In this document: positions 48,523 to 54,045 of the stretch, in pieces | Layout: every line of letters begins with the position of its first letter | Numbering within the stretch: the stretch's first letter is position 1 | Assembly: GCA_038125725.1 (NCBI GenBank) | Contig: JAYPEK010000027.1 | Span: forward strand, 1-54,045 | DNA length: 54,045 bases | Source of the DNA: TMED8 sp038125725 | GTDB taxonomy: Bacteria > Pseudomonadota > Alphaproteobacteria > Rhodospirillales > Casp-alpha2 | Direction of reading: 5' to 3' | Notes under the pieces: model-generated | The model's input: the letters and a program-made list of their open reading frames with translations, nothing else | Database searches by the model: none | What the model was told of the DNA's origin: nothing | Made by a program: the position numbers and the translations under genes

Positions 48523-49383
48523 TCAGGTGCCGTGGGTTCCGCTGTAGCCCGAACGCTCGGGCGGATTCCAGCCCGATAGGGCGCCGTCTTCCGGCTTGTA
48601 GATCTCGACCCGGAGCGGCGCGCAGGCGGCTTCGTCGCTGGAATGCGTGGACGAGCAATCGCCGCCGGGACAGGCCGAAAGCCCGCCGATCAGATCGATC
48701 TCCGCGAAAAGTTCCAGATAGTCGCCCTTGCGCACTGGGCTGGCCTTGATGAAGTACTGCTTGGTGTCCGGGGTGAAGCCCGAACACATGAAGACGTTCA
48801 ATACGTCGTGGACAAGGTGTTCGATATCGGCAAGCGGACGGCCGGTATGTTTGGCGAGCGCGCGCGTCAGATTGGAATGGCAGCAATAATGATAGTCCTG
48901 CCCGGTCAGGTAGGCGTTGGTGTATGGGTCGCAGCGCGTGCCGATGACGTCATGGACGCTGCCGCCGTAGGCATCCCATCCGTACCAGTCGAGCGTGTCG
49001 CGGGTGACCGTCGCCATCGGCCGCAGGTACGGCATGTTGCTCATCAGCTTGTCGCCGGTGCTGACGTGGGTGCCGTAGAGCGCGCGCGTCTTGCCGCTGA
49101 AGAACCGTTCGTTCAAATCATCGGCGTTCCAGAGATTGAGATCGCCGACCTGTGGGGCTTCGGCGCAGACGATGCGGAAGAAGTGGCCCTTGGGAACGCG
49201 GAATGTTTCGGCGTCGCGCGGTTGCACGACCACTTCGTCGATCAGCGCCATTCCCTCGCGCGCCGCGGCGAAGAAATCAGGGTCATGCGGCGGCAGTGCG
49301 TCGATGGGATAGCAGATGACGGGCTCGAAAGCCTTGCGCGCCTCGGCGTCGGCGGGGGGCGGCGTTTCGGGGGTGCGTTTCAC
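48523..49383 (-). CDS. DUF1989 (urea carboxylase-associated) family protein
   Basis: The 286-residue protein contains FFRIVCAEAPQVGDLNLWNA, ERFFSGKTRALYGTHVSTGD, HDVIGTRCDPYTNAYLTGQD, HDVLNVFMCSGFTPDTKQYF and a C-terminal SACPGGDCSSTHSSD. These Cys and His residues match DUF1989, where they probably bind a metal. Relatives are often near urea carboxylase or guanidine genes, but none is seen here. It lies 11 bases after lipA on the same strand. Confidence 0.87.
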   Translation of the reverse strand: MKRTPETPPPADAEARKAFEPVICYPIDALPPHDPDFFAAAREGMALIDEVVVQPRDAETFRVPKGHFFRIVCAEAPQVGDLNLWNADDLNERFFSGKTRALYGTHVSTGDKLMSNMPYLRPMATVTRDTLDWYGWDAYGGSVHDVIGTRCDPYTNAYLTGQDYHYCCHSNLTRALAKHTGRPLADIEHLVHDVLNVFMCSGFTPDTKQYFIKASPVRKGDYLELFAEIDLIGGLSACPGGDCSSTHSSDEAACAPLRVEIYKPEDGALSGWNPPERSGYSGTHGT

Positions 49384-49394
49384 AGCGGTGTCAC

Positions 49395-50354
49395 CTACCC
49401 GCCGAGCGCCTCGGTGCGCGCCGCTTGCAGCTTGGCGAAATCGGCGTCGGCGTGGTAGCTCGACCGCGTCAGCGGCGTCGACGCGACCAACAGGAAACCC
49501 TTGGCCTCGCCCAGCGTCTTGTATTCGGCGAATTCGTCTGGCGTGACGAAACGTTCCACCGCAGCGTGGCGCGGCGTCGGTGCCAGGTACTGTCCGATGG
49601 TGAGGAAATCCACGTCGGCGGACCTTAAATCATCCATCACCTGCAGCACCTCATCCTTCTCTTCGCCGAGCCCGACCATGATGCCGGACTTGGTGAAGAT
49701 CGCGGGCTTGCGCTTCTTGGCGTCGTCCAGGAGCTGCAGCGAGTGGAAGTAGCGCGCGCCGGGACGGATGGAGGGATACAGCCTCGGCACCGTTTCCAGG
49801 TTGTGGTTGAAGACGTCCGGGCCAGCATCAACGACCGTTTCCAGCCCACCCTCCTTGCCGCGGAAATCAGGGGTCAGCACCTCGATGGTGGTGCCGGGCG
49901 AGGTCTCGCGGATGCGGGTGATGCACTTGGCGAACTGTTCGGCGCCGCCGTCATCCAGGTCGTCGCGGTCGACGCTGGTAATCACCACGTGCTGCATGCC
50001 GGTCTCGGCCACCGAAATGGCCAGGTTTTCGGGCTCCATCGGGTCGACGGCGCCGGGCTTGCCGGTGGCGACGTTGCAGAACGCACAGGCGCGCGTGCAG
50101 ATGTCGCCCAGGATCATCACCGTGGCGTGCTTCCTGGACCAGCATTCACCGATGTTCGGGCAGGCCGCTTCCTCGCAGACCGTGTGCAGGTTCTTCTCGC
50201 GCATCAGGGCGCGGGTTTCCATATAGGTCTTCGATGTCGGCGCCTTGACGCGAATCCAGGCGGGTTTCCGTTGGATCGGATTGGGCGCGTTCTTGGCCTT
50301 TTCCGGATGCCGCAGCCGGCCGTGTTTCTGGGGAAGGTATTCGACGTTGCTCAT
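49395..50354 (-). CDS. lipA: Lipoyl synthase
   Basis: The 319-residue radical SAM enzyme inserts two sulfurs into octanoyl groups on E2 and H proteins. The auxiliary cluster is Cys60, Cys65, Cys71 (CEEAACPNIGECW), the radical SAM cluster Cys86, Cys90, Cys93 (CTRACAFCNV), and the C-terminal RSSYHAD is the conserved Ser ligand region. It fits the pyruvate dehydrogenase genes nearby, whose E2 needs lipoate; a dioxygenase-like gene lies between it and lpd. Confidence 0.97.
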   Translation of the reverse strand: MSNVEYLPQKHGRLRHPEKAKNAPNPIQRKPAWIRVKAPTSKTYMETRALMREKNLHTVCEEAACPNIGECWSRKHATVMILGDICTRACAFCNVATGKPGAVDPMEPENLAISVAETGMQHVVITSVDRDDLDDGGAEQFAKCITRIRETSPGTTIEVLTPDFRGKEGGLETVVDAGPDVFNHNLETVPRLYPSIRPGARYFHSLQLLDDAKKRKPAIFTKSGIMVGLGEEKDEVLQVMDDLRSADVDFLTIGQYLAPTPRHAAVERFVTPDEFAEYKTLGEAKGFLLVASTPLTRSSYHADADFAKLQAARTEALGG

Positions 50355-50383
50355 GGCTTTAACTTAGGTCTCCGACCCGCCGG

Positions 50384-51190
50384 TTACAAATGTCCGATGG
50401 AAAAGTCGTTTTTGCCGCAAGTGTCCCGGCCTGAAAGCAGCCAGAGCGCGCGGCGGGAATAGTCGTGCGTCGGGTTGTCGCTGGCGGCGCCCTTGGCGTG
50501 ATTGTAGTGCGACGTCGCTGGCATGATGCGCAACACGACGCCGCAGCGGCGTTGGTCCGAATTATTCGCGCCCGACGCATGCGCCATGTAGACGTCGTGG
50601 ATGGCGATCTGGCCGGCTTCGAGCTCGGCGTTCACGGCCTTGGCGTCGTCATAGTAGTCGTCGTCCAGCACCTGGGTCAGGGTGAAATCGGCGCGTTCCT
50701 CCCAGTGGTGCGGGTAGATGCGGCGTTCCTTGTGCGAACCCGGCATGTAGCGAAGGCAGCCGTTCTCCGGCGTCGCGTCATCGAGCGCGATCCAGACGGA
50801 GACCGTCTCCAGCGGTTCGATCGGATAGTAATCACCGTCCTGGTGCCAGGGCGTGATCTTGCCGTGGTGGGCCGGCTTGCCGAACACCGTCATGCCCCAG
50901 AGGATCAGATCCGGGCCGGCGACCTGCGCCACCATGTTGAGAACATCCGTATTGCGCGCGAACTCAAGCCAGCGGGGATCGCCCTGGGTGCCTTGCGCGC
51001 CCGGGTTGGCGAGATGCGGACCGAGGATGAAATCGGGGTCGAAGTCCGGCGTGTCGACGTTGGCGGTCAGCAGGTCGTCGTAGGCGGCGCGCATGGCGTT
51101 GACGGTCTCCGCCGGCAGCCGGAAATCCGGGATGACGAAGCCGTTCGCATGGTAATAGGCGATCTGCGCGTCGGTAAGTTCGGCGGGCAT
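50384..51190 (-). CDS. Phytanoyl-CoA dioxygenase-family Fe(II)/2-oxoglutarate enzyme
   Basis: The 268-residue protein has the iron motif His-x-Asp in TPWHQDGDYYPIEPLETVSV and the distal His in AIHDVYMAHASGANNSDQRR, with the Arg for 2-oxoglutarate a few residues on. NGCLRYMPGSHKERRIYPHH is typical of PhyH enzymes. It hydroxylates an unknown small molecule. It sits between lipA and lpd, ten bases from lpd, where most alphaproteobacteria have no such gene. Confidence 0.88.
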   Translation of the reverse strand: MPAELTDAQIAYYHANGFVIPDFRLPAETVNAMRAAYDDLLTANVDTPDFDPDFILGPHLANPGAQGTQGDPRWLEFARNTDVLNMVAQVAGPDLILWGMTVFGKPAHHGKITPWHQDGDYYPIEPLETVSVWIALDDATPENGCLRYMPGSHKERRIYPHHWEERADFTLTQVLDDDYYDDAKAVNAELEAGQIAIHDVYMAHASGANNSDQRRCGVVLRIMPATSHYNHAKGAASDNPTHDYSRRALWLLSGRDTCGKNDFSIGHL

Positions 51191-51200
51191 GCGCCCTCCC

Positions 51201-52604
51201 CTACATGTGGATCACGCGTCCGTAGGCGTCGAGCACGGACTCATGCATCATCTCCGAAAGCGTCGGATGCGGGAAGACCGTGTGCATCAGGTCTTCCTCG
51301 GTGGTCTCGAGCCCCATGGCGACGACGAAACCCTGGATCAGTTCGGTCACCTCGGCGCCGACCATGTGGGCGCCCAAAAGCTCGCCGGTTTTGGCGTCGA
51401 ACACCGTCTTGATCAGCCCGTCCGGCTCACCCAGCGCAATCGCCTTGCCGTTGCCGATGAACGGGAAGCGGCCGACCTTGACCTCACGGCCCGCGTCCTT
51501 GGCCTTCTGTTCGGTGAGGCCGACGCTGGCCACCTGCGGGTGGCAGTAGGTGCAGCCGGGAATTTTGTTTTTGTCCATGGGGTGCGCATCCAGGCCGGCG
51601 ATCTTCTCGATGCAGATGACGCCCTCGTGTTCGGCCTTGTGCGCCAGCATCGGCGGGCCGGCGACGTCGCCGATGGCATAGACGCCGGGCTCGTCGGTGC
51701 GGCCGAAACTGTCGGCGACGATGCAGCCGCGGTCGGTTTTGACTTTCGTGGTCTCGAGCCCGATGTCCTCGATATTGCCGACCACGCCGACGGCGGCGAT
51801 GACACGGTCCACGGAGATCTGGCTCGATTTGCCCTTCTCGTCCTCGATGGTGGCGGTGACGGAATTGGCGGCCTTGTCGAGCTTGGTCACCTTGGCGCCG
51901 GACATGATCTTGAGACCGAGCTTCTCGAACTGCTTACGGGCCACGGCGGCGATCTCCGCGTCCTCGACGGGGAGCACCTGCGGCAGCACCTCGACCACGG
52001 TGACGTCGGCGCCCAGCGAATTGAAGAAGCTGGCGAATTCGATGCCGATGGCGCCGGATCCGATGACCAAAAGCGACTTCGGCATGATGTCCGGCTTCAA
52101 CGCCTCGAAGTAGGTCCAGACCAGCTTGCCGTCGGGCTCGAGGCCGGGCAGCGTGCGCGGCCGCGCGCCGGTGGCGACGATGACATGCTTGGCGGATAGG
52201 CTCGGCAGCGGCTTGCCGTCCTCGCCGGTCACATCGACCTTGCCGGCACTCGCCAGCTTGGCCGTACCCATGACGACGGTGACCTTGTTCTTCTTCAACA
52301 GGTGCCCGACGCCGGCGTTCAATTGCTTGGAGACGCCGCGCGAGCGCTCGACGACCTTGGCCAGGTCAAATCCGACGTTGTCGGCCTTCAGGCCGTAATC
52401 GCTAGCGTGCTTCATGTAGTCGTAGATCTCGGCCGAGCGCAGCAAAGCCTTGGTCGGGATGCAGCCCCAATTGAGGCAAATGCCGCCCAGGTGTTTCTTC
52501 TCGACGACGCAGGTCTTGAGACCGAGTTGCGCGGCGCGGATGGCGGTAACGTAACCGCCCGGTCCGCCGCCGATGATGATGACGTCGAAGTTGTTATCCG
52601 CCAT
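51201..52604 (-). CDS. lpdA: Dihydrolipoyl dehydrogenase (E3)
   Basis: The 467-residue flavoprotein reoxidises dihydrolipoamide of the pyruvate or 2-oxoglutarate dehydrogenase complex with NAD. IIGGGPGGYVTAIRAAQLG binds FAD, GGICLNWGCIPTKALL holds the redox disulfide, VIGSGAIGIEFASFFNSLGA binds NAD, and HPTLSEMMHES the catalytic His-Glu. It lies downstream of pdhC with a small cupin gene between, so it most likely serves pyruvate dehydrogenase. Confidence 0.97.
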   Translation of the reverse strand: MADNNFDVIIIGGGPGGYVTAIRAAQLGLKTCVVEKKHLGGICLNWGCIPTKALLRSAEIYDYMKHASDYGLKADNVGFDLAKVVERSRGVSKQLNAGVGHLLKKNKVTVVMGTAKLASAGKVDVTGEDGKPLPSLSAKHVIVATGARPRTLPGLEPDGKLVWTYFEALKPDIMPKSLLVIGSGAIGIEFASFFNSLGADVTVVEVLPQVLPVEDAEIAAVARKQFEKLGLKIMSGAKVTKLDKAANSVTATIEDEKGKSSQISVDRVIAAVGVVGNIEDIGLETTKVKTDRGCIVADSFGRTDEPGVYAIGDVAGPPMLAHKAEHEGVICIEKIAGLDAHPMDKNKIPGCTYCHPQVASVGLTEQKAKDAGREVKVGRFPFIGNGKAIALGEPDGLIKTVFDAKTGELLGAHMVGAEVTELIQGFVVAMGLETTEEDLMHTVFPHPTLSEMMHESVLDAYGRVIHM

Positions 52605-52607
52605 GGA

Positions 52608-52979
52608 TCAAATCCTCTCGACTTCGCGTTGCGTCAGGTCGCTTTCCGCCGCATCGCCGGTGTTGGTGACGCCTTTCCGCTCGAACAGCATGGCGCTGCA
52701 TTCGGCTTCGGCGTGGGGTTTGTGTTCGACGCCCTTGGGCACGACCAGGAACTCGCCGGCTTTGAGGGTCACGCTGCGGTCGCGGAACTCGATCTCCATG
52801 GCGCCCGAGACGACCAGGAACATCTCGTCCACATCGTCGTGCTTGTGCCAGACGAAATCGCCCTGGAGCTTGACCAGCTTGATCTCGTAGTCGTCGAGTT
52901 CGCCGGCCACCTTCGGCGACCAGTGATCGTCGAATTGGGCGAACTTCTCAGCCAGGTTGACCTTGTCCACGTGGTCCAT
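52608..52979 (-). CDS. Small cupin-domain protein
   Basis: The 123-residue protein has one cupin barrel: GDFVWHKHDDVDEMFLVVSG (His, His, Glu metal ligands) and AGEFLVVPKGVEHKPHAEAE (His). It may be a metal-dependent enzyme or small-molecule sensor; the role is unknown. It lies between pdhC and lpd, 3 bases from lpd and 10 from pdhC, and so is probably in the same transcript. Confidence 0.85.
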   Translation of the reverse strand: MDHVDKVNLAEKFAQFDDHWSPKVAGELDDYEIKLVKLQGDFVWHKHDDVDEMFLVVSGAMEIEFRDRSVTLKAGEFLVVPKGVEHKPHAEAECSAMLFERKGVTNTGDAAESDLTQREVERI

Positions 52980-52989
52980 GGTGACGGCC

Positions 52990-53919
52990 TCAGAGCATCA
53001 GTTGGATCGGGTCTTCCAAGATGGCCTTCAGTTCCTTCATGAAGGCGGCCGCCGTGGCGCCGTCGATGCAACGGTGATCAACGGCGAGCGTCAACGACAT
53101 CACGGTCGCAACCGAGATCTTGCCGCCCTTCACCACCGGCCGGGCCTCGCCGGCACCGACCGACAGGATGCCGCCCTGCGGCGGATTGATGATCGAGTTG
53201 AACGACTTCACCCCGAACATGCCGAGGTTGGAGATGGTGAAGGTGCCGCCCTGGAAATCCTCGGGTGCCAGCTTGCCGTCGCGGGCCTTGCCGGCCAGTT
53301 CCTTGGCTTCCGCCGAGATGGTGGCAAGCCCCTTGGAACCGGCGTCCTTGATGATCGGCGTAATCAGCCCGCCCTCGACGGCGACGGCCATGGAGACATC
53401 GACGCGCGAGAATTTGAGGATGGCCTCGTCGGTATAGGCGACGTTGCAATCGGGCTGGCGCTTCAAAGCCACGGCGACGGCCTTAATGATCAGGTCGTTG
53501 ACCGAGATCTTGTAGTCGGCGCCCTCCTTGCCGTTGAGTTCCGAGCGGAGCGCCAGCAGCGCGTCCAGTTCGATGTCGGCGGAGACGTTGAAGTGCGGGA
53601 TGTCGCGCGCCGATTCCGTCAGCCGCTTGGCGATCACCTTGCGCATGGAGGAATTCGCCACCGCCTCGAAGGCCGGCATGTTGGCCAGCATCGGGTCGTC
53701 CGAGGTGAAGACCGGCGCGGCAGCGGCGGCTGGTGCCGATGCGGCTTGCGGCGCGGCGGCCGGCGCGGCGGCTGCCTTGCCGGTGCCGCTGGCGATGGCC
53801 TGTTCGATATCGCGTTTGACGACGCGGCCCTTGGGACCGGAGCCGGCGATGGCGCCGACGTCGAGGCCGTTTTGCTGGGCCAAGCGCCGCGCCAAAGGAC
53901 TGGCGAAGACGCGCGCACC
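52990..53919 (-). CDS. pdhC: Pyruvate dehydrogenase E2 (dihydrolipoyl acetyltransferase), N-terminus missing
   Basis: Two of the E2 domains are intact: the E3-binding domain (GARVFASPLARRLAQQNGLD, then GSGPKGRVVKRDIEQAIA) and, after an Ala/Pro linker, the acyltransferase domain ending TLAVDHRCIDGATAAAFM with catalytic His and Asp. Upstream of GARVFASP the frame stays open to 54042, but that part is not E2-like: the lipoyl domain with its DKA lysine is absent. From 53921 the DNA belongs to a hydrolase in another frame. As it stands the protein would have no lipoyl group to carry acetyl. Homology begins at about 53919. Confidence 0.85.
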   Translation of the reverse strand, partial: GARVFASPLARRLAQQNGLDVGAIAGSGPKGRVVKRDIEQAIASGTGKAAAAPAAAPQAASAPAAAAAPVFTSDDPMLANMPAFEAVANSSMRKVIAKRLTESARDIPHFNVSADIELDALLALRSELNGKEGADYKISVNDLIIKAVAVALKRQPDCNVAYTDEAILKFSRVDVSMAVAVEGGLITPIIKDAGSKGLATISAEAKELAGKARDGKLAPEDFQGGTFTISNLGMFGVKSFNSIINPPQGGILSVGAGEARPVVKGGKISVATVMSLTLAVDHRCIDGATAAAFMKELKAILEDPIQLML

Positions 53920-53920
53920 G

Positions 53921-54045
53921 CCAACCGCGATCCCGACAGACAGAAGCCAAGGCCTGGGCATAGCCGCTAAAGGACGATCCCTCGAGCCCATGAAACAAGA
54001 CCATGGTTGGGGCCATGGACTGCTCTGCATCCAGCCAGTCAATGT
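53921..54045 (-). pseudogene. Internal fragment of a YheT-like alpha/beta hydrolase
   Basis: In the frame whose codons start at 54043, the minus strand reads IDWLDAEQSMAPTMVLFHGL, then EGSSFSGYAQALASVCRDRG and W. This is the N-terminal core of YheT-type predicted hydrolases, which have HGLEGSS and then YA.AL......RGW. At 53921 it breaks off exactly where E2 sequence takes over in another frame. The rest of the gene lies beyond the window, or belongs to a different place in the genome. Confidence 0.75.

Overview
The window looks like chromosomal DNA of a GC-rich alphaproteobacterium, probably Rhodospirillales-like. Supporting signs are an Usg gene, a HemB that lacks the zinc cysteines, a glpX-recJ pair, a pgpA-cinA pair facing a RatA gene, and a pdhC/lpd/lipA block. 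The species cannot be fixed by eye.

Layout. (1) 1 to about 9720 is a less GC-rich genomic island ending at a tRNA-Glu gene. It opens with the right end of an IS3-family element that has cut a nuclease-helicase (restriction-type) gene. Next come a decayed staphylococcal-nuclease-like gene, small secreted or lipoprotein genes including a trypsin-like protease lipoprotein, a catalytic-domain-only tyrosine recombinase, an overlapping minus-strand operon of four unknown proteins (one only 53 aa), a winged-helix-like gene with an excisionase-like gene, a zinc-ribbon protein and a full-length integrase next to tRNA-Glu. No left attachment site is visible, so the island continues to the left. (2) 9967-22037 is core metabolism: PPi-type phosphofructokinase, dCMP deaminase, RecJ, GlpX, a GST, a membrane protein, a Tat-exported aldo/keto reductase, hydrolase/methyltransferase/DsbA-like genes, HemB, an orphan CheW and an alpha/beta hydrolase. 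(3) 22342-26409 encodes a 1355-residue exported protein with an unrecognised N-terminal half, a coiled coil with a Cys/Trp-rich segment, six tectonin-type propeller blades and a ricin-B lectin domain. It is followed by an intrinsic terminator. This is the most unusual gene in the window. (4) 26522-37664 holds penicillin acylase, SmpB, DapA, Usg, a Slt-type transglycosylase, a hydroxyacid dehydrogenase, hydrolase plus threonine dehydratase, and an overlapping bactofilin/M23 peptidase pair. (5) 37886-54045 carries pgpA-cinA/ratA and lipA/lpd/pdhC, which are usually close together in this class. About 10 kb of other genes lies between ratA and lipA: an m5U RNA methyltransferase, hydrolase, Ldh-family oxidoreductase, FkbM methyltransferase, a PhzF-SulP gene scar, an AEC transporter, a hybrid histidine kinase and a DUF1989 protein.

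At the right edge pdhC is broken. Its lipoyl domain is missing, and directly upstream of the E3-binding domain the DNA switches to a YheT-like hydrolase in another reading frame. This is either a real rearrangement or an assembly chimera.

Starts were moved inward from the longest open frame wherever a ribosome-binding site, signal peptide or family length favoured it. Family names come from recognising motifs; no database search was run.
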